From NCBI RefSeq assembly GCF_001039355.2, contig NW_019774458.1, positions 150,764-214,763 of the forward strand: a stretch of DNA of 64,000 nucleotides, written 5' to 3'. The translations under genes were made by a program, and so were the position numbers. The DNA is from Lingula anatina (Eukaryota > Brachiopoda > Lingulata > Lingulida > Lingulidae). This document shows positions 23,965 to 36,900 of the stretch, piece after piece. Position 1 is the stretch's first letter. Every line of letters begins with the position of its first letter. Under the pieces are notes generated by a model. The model saw nothing but the letters and a program-made list of their open reading frames with translations. It was not told the origin of the DNA and did not search any database.

Positions 23965-26900
23965 TTATTTTTTGTTGTCCTGAATCCATAATTTGATTTT
24001 TTCTCTCAGTTCATCATGAGGTTTCAACATCTCCATTGTCAGAGGACTCCTGTTAAATGGGTCTGTCTGGTCACTGGAAATAATTCAAAATTCTTAAAAG
24101 TTAATTTTGATTGAAAATTCTAGAAAAGTCACTGTCATTAAATTAATGATATTAAGACAAATATATGAACTTTATTTTACACAAATTAATATGTATATCA
24201 CACAAAATTGAAACTGTCACCTGATCAAAGTTAAAATACAATCAATGGAAGATAAAAGAGTTGTGATTACAAAATAAAGTTTCATCTCTCTCAGTTACCC
24301 TTTACCTGAGTAAATGTCTGGCAATTGTGCTTCTGTCTACAACTTGTCCAGATGGAAGAATGACAGGATCCTTCATTACTGTCCCCATGATGGCATCTTG
24401 GAATTCCTCAGGAACGTCACCTAAGAGTTCCTCTTCTTCCTTCTGCTGAGAGGCTACAGACTGAAAAATGCAATATGATAATTCATGTTAATAATAATAA
24501 CAATAATAATAATGATAATAATAGTAATATTTATTTGCAACTAAAATAGTTGGATTGTACGATATATAAGTAAAATATAAAAAGTAAAATTCAATAAATG
24601 AGAATAAGATTAATGAAATTAAATCAAAAGTGTTAAGATTACCCAAAACATCTGGTACTAGTATGAGGATATTTAAAAATACATTAAGGTTAATTTTAAC
24701 TTCAAAAACACACTAAAAGTTAAGTCAGTATTTATAAGTAGTCAGTGCCCAAGGTATGAATGTTTTGGCTGATCTGTTAGTTCTCGCAGATATGCTGAAA
24801 ACTTTTCAGAATGGCCGGACATTTGGACCCGCAGTAATGAAAAATTTGTTGGACCGAATGGATTTTTGTCGGACTGAAAATAACCCTATTCGTTTGAGAC
24901 AGATTAGGGGAGCTTACTTTGTTTGTGAATGTGATAGGTTTGAAATGGAAGGGAAAAACGCTTTGGGTTTTATATAATTTTATTAGTGAAGTATGTCGAA
25001 TGATGACAGTAAATTCAAAATTGCGGCTCTTAAAATTCTTGTCGGTCCTTTGGACCAACCAAATCCAATTTTTTACCGGTCCAATTTTTTACAAATTTTC
25101 TCGGTCATGACTGATCGGACCGACAGTTTCAGCATGTCTGTTCTCAGTTTTGGCACAGTAAATTTTTGGGTTTGATGCAGAGTATATGGCATACATCTAA
25201 TGAACTGGTGATAAATTAATTGATTCTACTTCACTTCTGGTTTCACTACAACTAAAATAGTCTGTCATGCTAAATATGTCAATGACACAGTTTTTGGTTT
25301 AGAGGCAGCCTTGATGTACCTTAATCTCCTCAGCAAGACCAGCAAACTCTGAGATCATTTGCACAGGTTTCCCAATTCTCTGGAGCACTCTCTCTGCCTG
25401 TGGCAGAAGATCTGGAGAGTAAGATCTGCCGTCTGCTGTCACTGCCAAACAGAAAGCCTCATGGCTGCCCAAATTCAGGTAGATTTGGCAAATATCTGAC
25501 ACTATGAGCTGGGGCTTAAATTCAAACTCCTCAAAGTTTTTTACTTTTAAGTTCTTCTTCTTTGGACCCACCTACATGTAGGAAAACAGCTGATTGAGAA
25601 TCATTCTTAAATTTATGGCAGAAATAGAATGGAAAAGATCTTTAAACATATTCACAAATTGGAATATATATACATGCATTAAACCTGCATAAGGTAAATG
25701 AAAAGACAGTAAAAAATTTGTAAACCCAACCCTACTGAGATGTTCAATGGATAATATACCATCTTTAGAACGGTGTCCCAAAATAGTCTAAAAACTCACC
25801 AGATGTATAAGAAAATAATTCAACATTGCAGCTATCCTATCCACCATAATATTATGTATAAACAAAGTTTGTATGTCCCTGGTAAGAAGCTCCAAAATAT
25901 GGATAGTGTCTCTGCTCATCAAGTTATGAAATCTTGATAACATGGTCAATTGCTGCAAATTACTCTCTTTCTCTCTTTGCTGGTCTTCAGGCAAGTTTTG
26001 CCAAGCCCCAGAGTCTTTCTCTTCCTGCTGTTCTTTGATCTGGCTCATGTACTGCATGACAGAATAAGCAAAAGTTAATTTTATCTTATCTTAAAAAAAT
26101 GCTGCGCATATCGCAGGGTAAAATAGATTTTATATTGTCTATTGGGTATGATGATTAAAATAATAATGTTTCTGGAGAGACTAGACATGATATTTACCAA
26201 TGAGGCATATTACAGTGTGTAAACATCATGTGTCACAGGTGAAGGACACATTCAGTCTCCTTAATAATGATTTATTTTTTCATCATCACTGCTGATATTC
26301 TAAACTGCATCTGTATGTGACTACGGAAATTTGAAGACCTGCGTTTGAAGAAGTTCACACTATTTTATGTTGAACCCACCATTAAAGCTTCATCAAGAAG
26401 AAAAGTGGCATCATTCACAAGAAGATTTATAAACCGAAGAAAAAGAGGAGCATCTGAATCTTCTATGTGCTCTTCTGCATGTGCTGACAGCCTCTGTAAG
26501 TATAATTTAAAACAATGATGTTATCCATCTTTACAATATGATCCATAATAGATCCATAAAACTTGCATCTTGCTTTAAAATGACAAAGGAAGAAAATTTC
26601 TAACTAATACTTAGGTGCGAAATGTTTGGTTTGCAAATGTGAGTATCTGGCGAGTACATTGCTCAATCATCAAAATGCTGAGTATACTAAAACTGTAACC
26701 TTATATGCTGTATACTAACCTTCAATGCTTCATGGTGGATTTCAATATTCCAAATATAATCCAGTATTTTGTACATGGGCCTTCTGTAGTTGAATTTCTG
26801 TTCAAATTGCACTGCCTGGCCTGTCATCTCTATGCTGACAAACACATGCAGCAGGGTCTCAGCAAGATGCTGGATCAGCGGGTGCTTCACAAACAGCTGC

Positions 26901-29900
26901 TCTCTGTGGTAGCTAGAGGAAAAATTTCAATGCAGGAAAGTAGTTTGATTCCTAGTACCATGAGAACAAAATCCCACCCAAGATACAAAGTTTAATTATG
27001 CTTTTTACTTCTAAAAATCATCCTTAATATTTCAAATTTCAATATCCTCTGAAGATTTTAGAAAAAAATTTAAGCTGTATTATTCAAACAAAGAAGGCCC
27101 ATGCTAATCTTTGTCATATACCAGAACCAGAAATTCACAATGAGGCTCAGCAAAATAAATTAATAAAAAAAGTAAGGTTACTGATTAGAAATTGCATTCT
27201 CACTTTGCTATCAATCCTGCTTTCATCTCATTCTGCACTGGCATGAGATTTTCTAGCGTCTGAGCCAGTTTTGCTCTCAAGTGAGGGTTCTTCATTCTCT
27301 GGGGGCTTCCCATAAACACTAGGATCAGAGAGGCAAAGTGCGATATATCACCACCAATAATCTAAAATGATACAAAATCAACTCATCACAGCATGACTAA
27401 ATCTACCATATTTTTTGCAATGTGAAAGGTCTAGATTAGAAGTTACATGTGTCTTCAGGAAAAAACTGAACATGTTTCACTATGCACTGGGTACTCATAA
27501 AAATATATATATGCCAAAGGTTAGTAAGTCATTTTAAAACATGTAAATAGGGAAATATATCAAGAAAGCTCACTCCAAAATTGACACCCTTTTTTATTTC
27601 AAAATCAATTACATAACACTTACTTAACTCTTTTTGTTTTTTTTTAAATGGAGAAATTATATTTTTCAACAATCATACCTCAAATGTTTCATCTCTGAAT
27701 CTTCTAATAAATACAACCAAGTCCACCATGTTTTCCACCAAGAACTCTGGAACAACTGTTAGCACATCAGGCACTGGATCAGGGAGTGGGAAACAAATTT
27801 CCTGTAAGAAACTCTCTACTCCACCGGCAGCCAAGTTGACTAATAATGTTGCTGAGGCAACATGGAGCTGAAGACTCATTTGGACAATTTGTGGTTCCAG
27901 CAGGGCGGCCCTTACACACTGGAACATACTCATTCCTGGAGAAACAGAAAGAATAATTTTTGAAAACCTGTGTAAAAATACTCATGATAAATTAAGTAGA
28001 TGTAATGTACTAGTACATGTGTGTTATCAATGTAAACTGAACACAATCAAAAGAAGGCCAAATACACCATAAAGTATGATGTAATATTTTTATATAAACA
28101 GTGTACAAATTACGATGTTCATAAAAATCACCTAAAACATACATATAACTTTTCTATTTAAACAATTTAAAATGTTTATACAAATCTTCTTCAATATGCC
28201 ATACACACTGAAATAACTTGTATGTACATGTGCATTATAATGTTATCATGTTTACTTTTTTCAAACCTATCCTTTAGTTGCCTCCCAATGGCTGAGCCCT
28301 CTGCCCCTGAATTGACAAGGTCTCTATAAGCCCCCTCTAGCTGACCCATCTCCTGATTCAGCCTCATGAACTTCTCATGAATGACGTGAATTCCCAGGTG
28401 GAGACAGTAATGGGTCATCATGAAGCACTCTGTCAGGAAGTTGAATTTGTCTTCTCCTGGATATGGCACACTGCCCTCTGGTGGAGGAATCAGAGATGTC
28501 TCTTTGTTCAGCCCTGGAAAAGGCAATATTAGCATAAACACTCCAATTGCAGCATGCACTTAACATAGTCATTGTTGCAAATTGATTCACAAATACAGCT
28601 GCTTGGATCTACTGTCAAGAAAATGCCACTTATGGACATCTTGCAAATGTCTTTAAAAAGGGGGCATCCTACAAGGGGCACACACTTCAACCTGAGTTGA
28701 GTTAAGTTGTAAGCTAGTAATGAAATCTATTTTGCATTCCAAATAATGCCTGCTTGTTACACTTTTTTATACATAGGAGTTTTTTTGGAAGACAAAAATT
28801 CCTGTTTTTTTTTTCTATTTTTTTTCAACCTGTGAGCCAACTAAAAAGTAATTAAAAAACTTATCTGAAGGCATGCTAAGTAAAATTTGTTATGTACCTT
28901 TTAAATGCATATTTCTCTCTCTTCCTTCTTCTACAGTTTTCATTTCCACAGCACAGTATGATAATTGTATTTTGAGCAGTTTAGGAGACTGGGCTGCACA
29001 GAAAGGTTTACACAGACGAAGCAATACAGCACACAAGTTGATGAAGAAACCATCACTACAGTACATTCTGTTAAGTAACTCTGGCGGAAGATGATTCGAC
29101 CACAGTTTGGCCCGACCTGAAAATTATGTCATAAAATTCTAAAATTAATCTGATATTACAAACATCTCAATTTTTGGGCAAAAAAAAATGTGCTACATTA
29201 TTCAAACACTTTTGGTCAAATTTGGTCATCAGCACCACCTACCCTGATTTGCAGTTAAACAGTTTCCCAGCCACTCCAAAGTTCTGTGCTTCAGTTCTTC
29301 AGACAATTTCAGCAAGTTGTAGATCATTTTGTGGACTTTCTCATTCAAAATTGCTATAGGCTTGAAAAAGTGACAAATAAATAAATAAATTTTATACAAC
29401 TGCCTTTTGGGTATCCTAAGTTCATTTCTGATTTGACTACGGGAAATGGAAAGCTGCTGAGTGTAAAATGCACACCCATTTTAAATTTGTACATAGTTAT
29501 ATATTTTGTTATAAGAGAAAAAGCCTAACAAAAGGCTTCAAAATAGTTCTTTAAAAATTGAAACAAATGAATAATAAAAAATAAAAATAAACTGATCAAA
29601 AAATAATAATATAAATAAATTTTGGGACAGTCTAAACCTTACCTGCCATAGGCTGTGCATTGTCATTTCCACTTCACTGGGTCTCATTGTAGAGGGCTCA
29701 GTGAAGAACTGGAATGGTCCCTGAGGGTTCTCTGGTATACAACTTATGGAGAGAGTACACCCAAGTAAAGACATTTCGAAATTCTTAGCAGTCTTTATGT
29801 CTCTAGGGGTTGTATAGTCCATAAAAACCTGGAGATTAAGAATGGTCAACATATAAATATATATATCAACAAAATGTTTATCAATGAAGAATTGATGGAA

Positions 29901-30857
29901 ACTGGAAAGGTCAATATGCAATCATAATACAATTAGAACTTCATTTTCATGTCAATTGGCTAAGCATTTCACTCACCAAAATTTATCTACAATTTAATTA
30001 CACAATTTTAGTTTTCACTTAAATGGCGATCATTGTTTTTTGTAATTTAAACAATAAGTACTTAAACAAAAAATTACTTTTCCGAGACACTCTGTCCTTG
30101 TCATGAATAAGACAAACTCTACAAAGTCAAATGTCCTAGGATTATTAAGCCCAAGTTCTTTGTGAAATGTGGTGGTAACTTGATCTAAAACTGGTCTCAA
30201 GATTTGAGCTAAACTGCCATCTTCTTGGTGGCTGTCAATTTCTGAGGCAACTAACTCTAAAAATTCCATCATTATTTCAGAATCTGTAAAAATATGGAAC
30301 ATTTATTAATGTTTGTTTGAAAAACCAATCAGAGTCTCAGTGAATATATGTTACTCATATCAACTTTCATTTACATCCCATAATTCTTTAAAACATAATA
30401 TTTTTAACTACCTACGTGTATTTGAATATGTAATCAATTATTCCAGTTTGCCTTTTCATAAAAGATTTGTGCTCCATCTCTTTCAACTGCAACTACTTTC
30501 GTTAGGAGACAATGCAATGTCAGTTGAAATAATGTTGAATATTACCGGAATTTCTGTGCTCCTCCATGAATATATCCAAAAACTGTTGACCAGGGTCCTG
30601 CCCAACAAACAGTGGCGCCGTCTGGAGGCTTGTTTTACCATTTCTGATGATGATATCCTTTATCACAGTGACAAAACTCAGGTAGCTCTCCTGAAAGACA
30701 AATCAAAAATAAAGATATTTCAGTCTTGAAAAAAAATATAGGGCCTACTAGAAATAAGATATAACTAACGCATATGCAGTGCTCAAATTATAATTCACAA
30801 GTCTTGTGAATTGTGGGCATTTCACTTCAGATGTAAAATCTAAATGTACGTCTGACA

Positions 30858-30909
<52 letters not shown>

Positions 30910-33900
30910 TTTATTTTTTTGTAAACAGACACATATTTCACCCTAATTCCAGTGAGTGGTTCATGGGTTTTTAAACTGTCGTTTGTTAGTAAATGTTTTT
31001 ATTCAAACTTAATCAGAACACAGCAATAGTATAAGTACATTTGTATTACATGTATTCACGATTGATACATGTATGAAGAAAGCAGTAATCTTGTTTTGAT
31101 AAAGTGTACTAATCAAAAATAAATGCAATTATTTTCTTTTGATAAAGAGTGCTTATCAAAAATGCAATAAGTACAACTACAAGAAAAATGTACTATTGTT
31201 TAGAGTGCTTCTCAGACATGCTCCATTACACCAGAAAAACCATTAGTGGGTACGATTGAGCACCAGCTCCATCCAGGGAAAACATATCCAGTGAAATAAG
31301 GTACTTATAAATCAACCATCAGGGAGAGAGAAATTACATATCAACCATTAAGTGGAATGCAATGGAAATTTGAAGAAAAGTTAAATGACAGTCACAGCAC
31401 TGACACTTAATTCTTGATGGACTTTGGATAATGATGTGAGGGAAGGGACAAAAAAATAGACCTGCAACTTTTGCCCTCCCCCCTCCCCCCCCAAAAAAAA
31501 AAAAATAAATAAATAAAAAAATCTGCTTTAATGTACAAATGATGTGCCTTAAAGTACTTGAGAGGAGCCTATACGTTTTATCTGAGTTTGCATTCACAAT
31601 CAACAGAAATGCCAATAAAAAACTTCTTGCTGGCATTTTGAGATTGTTCATTGGTGCTAAATCATGTTCTGTATGCGTAGGTATTGGACAGAGACAATTC
31701 TCAAAGGCTATTTGTTAGTTAATGTTCATAAATACTGCACAGTCTATCCTGCATTGCTTTTCATTAAATACGATCATTTATTATTTTTGACTTGCTGCAG
31801 GTCTTGAGCATGTCTGCATGAATTTTTAGGGAACCTAAAGGAAAAATAATGGAATGTGTCCCTCTCCTGAGGACATCACAATATAATGCCATATGCTCCC
31901 TACTGTATTTGAAACAAGTCTTGCATATAGCACACAAAATACTAATCAAACTATTTAGGTTATATAATATTCATATTTTCAAATCCATTTATCACTCCTT
32001 GTCTCAAATTGGTCAGTTATATTCTCTCTATGAAAATATCAAATCTTTAAAGTCTTTGAATCATTTGGTACCCAATATACAGAGAACATAAACAGCGTCA
32101 TAGACACCTCACGCACAAAATCATATAAGAGTACCCTAGATAAGGCACTGTAACAAAGTAAAAACATCATTCCTATTGAAGGCAAATCAATATCTAGATT
32201 CCCTGCGGCTTATGCTTCATTACACAATTATCTCAGCCATCTGTTCTGGGAACTGAGGTTGTTCAGAGATAGGTTAATGTATGTATATATGCCAGTATTG
32301 ATTCTGGGTTTGCTACAAAGATCAATAAAACACAGCTTCCAGACACGCGCAAAGAGAAATTACATCAAGAACAAAGACATTAACTTCAGTCAGGTCCGAG
32401 ATTAGATCCTGATGTGATCTAGGATATTTTTTGTCTTTGAACTCTATCTGTTCAGTGTGACAGACAGACACGAAGAGGATGAGAGACTTATTACTGCTAC
32501 TAAAATAGAGAAAACCCAAGACAGCATTATTATTGTGAGCTTTTTTCAGAGGTGACTTCAAGAGTTCTTCCATTAACAAAAACAATAACAACAGTTATTT
32601 GGATTTTATATTTACATAACTGAACAACACTGGGGGAAATGGAATCTGGAAATATGTGTGTTATATATCTTTTGTTCAGTTTAAGCAGTATTTCCCAGAT
32701 ATTTTGCTTTCAAGACAGATATCCAATACCAAGGGGCAAGTTTGTTCCAGAATCCCCTCTGAAAGATGATGGGTTGACAATATTAGACTGTGGCCTGACA
32801 GTCACAGAGTTGTCAGCCATGAAGATGGAAAAGTACATCTTTATTGATAGAGCAGACATTATCTACTTAACCCTAAACTTTCCCCCAGGGACTAAAATGG
32901 ACACGGATGTTTCCATTATGGTGGAGCTGAACAAGTGGATCTGGGTGGAAAATCAATCTGGGAAGCCAATGCTGGAGATGGACTTCAGGTTTGCAGCATA
33001 TTCTCTGAATACTTTATCTTTGCATACTAAAAATTTGGAACTGGACATTACATTGCACCCACCATTGTGTCTGAATACACTCAAACTTGAACATAAGATT
33101 TTACTCATCAAAACAACAGTCAGAGGTATATTAGGGAAAAATTCTACCATCAAGTCATCCCTGTGTTATTCCCGCCTCGCCCCATATCAGCAGGCAGCAG
33201 ATAGTTTCTACTTCCAGCACAAATGCTGTGACTTGGCCCAGCAAGACAAATATGACAGTGTAAATATCACCCACTCTGGTTTTGGCTACTGCGAGTACCT
33301 GTTGTTAGAAATAGGTGGGTTGTATATGACACTGCTGTACACCCTGATATTCCTGGTGAGCCCACTGGCCATCAGCCTGCTTCCCACAGAGGAACAGGTG
33401 TACACTGTGAACAGACTTGGGAGGATCGCTAACCTGAGAGAACCCTGCTACAAATATAAAAGAATGGACTCTGTGGGACATAACATGAAGGGTAAATGTG
33501 TCCCCAAAGAGTTGATATGTGGAAGACCAATGAGTGTAACTTTAGAAAGTCCACAGAGTCCTCCAGTTCTGCAAAGCAATGGTGTTGAGGGCACTGAAGT
33601 TGCAGGTGTGGCTGCAGATGTTTTGACAGATCAAAATTGTCCAGGACAAAATGATGGCGTAAGGCAGCAAGACCAAGAGCCCATACATCAAAATGACCAG
33701 CTGCAAGTACTCCCGAGGCAGAAACACGTCAGGTTGTCCATAGAAGGTGAAGACACCACATTGCCCCCTGGTGACCAAGATGTCTGCCCGAGTTCTATGG
33801 GGAGTACGACAACCCAGCACCACATTTGCTTAACACTAGAGGAGCCCCTGCATAGTGAGAGGATTGGTAACAGGTCCACTGACGCCTCACCAACTGATCA

Positions 33901-36900
33901 AATGACAAAATCATCAAACTGCCATGTCAAGAAAAGAAACACTGTTGTCATTCTCAGCAATGCTGATGAAGCCGTCACCATCACTGAAGATGTAGCTGTG
34001 GAGGAGAGTGATAATCTTCAAAATCAAACTCTGGACAGAGCTGCTGGAGCTCAGAATCAGCATCATCTGGCAAGAAATGATGAGCAGCCTGAGGAAGAGC
34101 AATGTGGGTGCCCAAGCCACTATATTCCCCTGAACTCCTCCACCCCAGTCCGCATCTCTCATCCATTCAGTTACCTCTTTCTGATGCATGTAAGAAGTAG
34201 CTGGGTTTGTCGCCTTAGGAGGCTGGTGTTTTTCCTGGTGATATACCCCAGTGTTGTGTACGCTGTCATTGCAGTGGATTTCCTAATGTATCACAGTGAT
34301 ATCAAACTGAGGGAAAAATTAGAAACTAATCTCAGCATCTTTGGAAAGATAGCAGATTTTGACTATTTTGATCATTACTTAAATGCCAACTCCTACACTG
34401 AGCCATCTTTCATGGTTGGGCTTCTCTATCTTGTGATGTATGTTATAATGTCATTCTTCAGTGCCATAGAAGGCAGTCTTACATCAATGGTGGATCAACT
34501 GATGGTGAACAACAAACACCTTGGTGTGCTGCGGCTTCCTGACTGCTTACACATACCGGAGAGGGAGCTTCACACTATAGAGAAAATGTATCACAAAATG
34601 GCATTTCGTTTATCACTCATTGCAGATCCAAGATTCTGGAAATTCTGGGTTTTGGAAATCAAGGAGATCTTGTTTAGCTGTTCAGGTAAATCCACCAAAG
34701 AAATTTTGGTCAAACCATTCAAATTATTGATGTGTTTTGTGTCCCTGGCATTCTTGTTTCCTCTGGTCAACTGTCTCCCCTGGGAATACTTAGTAACCAT
34801 GGTAACAGACCAGGCAGAGGCTAACAGGCTGATCAGCTACTGTAAAACTAGATACAAGAACTTTGGAAAAGGATTCCTATTTCTTATCGGTGGAAGCATC
34901 ACTGTGCTGGGTCTTATGTTTGCTCACCTGATATTCATAAAAACATGCCAGAAACTAACCCTGGTTGTTCTGTACACCATAAAAGGCATTGTGAAATACT
35001 ATGCTGATATACTTCCCATCCTGACCATCATTTTGGTAGGTGCCTACTATGTCTTCAGTACCTTCTACAAACTAGATGAAAAATACAGGTCAGTCAAAAA
35101 GATGATATTTGAGGAATGTGAGAAAGAATGGGAAAATCAAAGAATTAAGGCAGAAGAAGCAAACAAACCACCCCTAGCTCAGTCCCTGGTAGTGTATAGA
35201 AAAGATGGTATTCCCATGATTCCCAGAGCTCTGTATAAAATCATAATTGACAAACATGTGCCTGTGCGTGAAGCAGAACTCCCTGCCCTAGCTAAACTGA
35301 TACTGATAGCTTTATTTCTCTCATATGTGGCTGAAATTGTGGATGTTTTCAGTATTCACAACATCACTGGGTTGGGACATGCGGTGGCCACATTTTTTGC
35401 TGCTACCCTGCCAAAGCTGCTCGATTTCCTACACTCTAAGAGTAGTATTGAAGAAGAGTGTCTAAAACACAAAATAAGAGCCACAATTAAAGATTACTAT
35501 CAAACAAATCTTGTCATCACTGAAGAAGAACTACTGAACCACACGAATAACAATATCCTCCTTGACAATGAAGGGTTTCCCAGGGAAACGTTTGTGTAAT
35601 TGTCTGCCTAGGTGATATGGTTTCTGGCCAGCAGATTTTATGCCATAAAATGTTAAACATGTTTTCCAGAGTGAACTATACATGTACAAGGCACAACATA
35701 TAAAACTGCACATTAAGTATTTCATATTAATTTGAAAAGAATTAAAATCCAATCACGAACATGTCTTCAATTTTACTTCAATGATTCAGGCTAAAATTCA
35801 CAAAAGATGATGAAATAATTTGCTGTGTATGTGACATGAGTCAACTGTTGGCAAAAAAACAGTTCACTCTATTTAATTCAGCATAAAAGCCACTTCAAGC
35901 TACTGAATTATGAATAGTCACTTACAAGTCAAGATCATCGAATTGTGAAAAAGTATGAATCACTACATCAATATTTTACATGCTATTAGTTGGCTTTAGA
36001 TTTGATATCTTTACATCTATGAGTTGTCATCAGATCATACGCACTATGCACATCCATAAAAGTGCAACCAAATGTGAAGCTGTGGTTAAAGCTTTGCTCA
36101 ATTGTTACTTGAGTTAATGAGTACAATTTCATGTACAAATTTGACTGTGTATCTAAATAAACATTAGTTCATTTGCTTCTATCTCTGTATTTTTTTTTTT
36201 TTTGCAAGTTTACTCATGGAGTAATTTTGTATGAGAGCATGTCTAATGGCAGGAATATTTTTAGAAATGCTTGCATAAACAATCTTACATCTAAAGATGT
36301 GGCATCCTAGGTTTAAAAGATAAAACTATTAGATAGAATAACTAAGGTATACATAAATGTTTAAATGCTAAAACTTTAAAATCATAGTGCCACTAAATTT
36401 AATGAATGCACCACTGACATACATCTTTAGGAAAAGTATTCAATGTGTGATGGAGATTTCAAATAAATGATTTATCAAAATAAGTAAATAAATAAATTTT
36501 GAAAAACGATAAAATGATTTTTTTAAAAAAACTTACATCCTCTATCTTCTTGGTTTCCTGTACAGCTCTCACATATGCATAATAAAGATAAAACAGCACT
36601 CTCCCCTCTGTCACTGTCCTGTCAGGTTCTCCAGTCTTGCTTGTCTTTACTATGTGCTTATCTGGCTCTTCGAAAACTAGTCGTTCAAATAAACACTAAA
36701 AACAAAGATAATGAATAACAAAGCTGATTACATTTAGCAGGTGTAAAAATTGCAGATATATTAAGGAATCTCTGGTGAACTATTTACCATTAAATCAGGT
36801 AATGGAAGGTTTGTAGTCAGCAATGTCTTAAGTGTTTTTTTTTCTCTGAAAAAGTGGACATTTTCCCCATCAATGACAATACAAAGGTAATCCCCTGACA

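Noticed and set aside
24756-25175. Several short frames on both strands
   Set aside because: They fall inside the family 3 inverted-repeat element in a UBE4A intron and mirror each other because of its palindromic structure.
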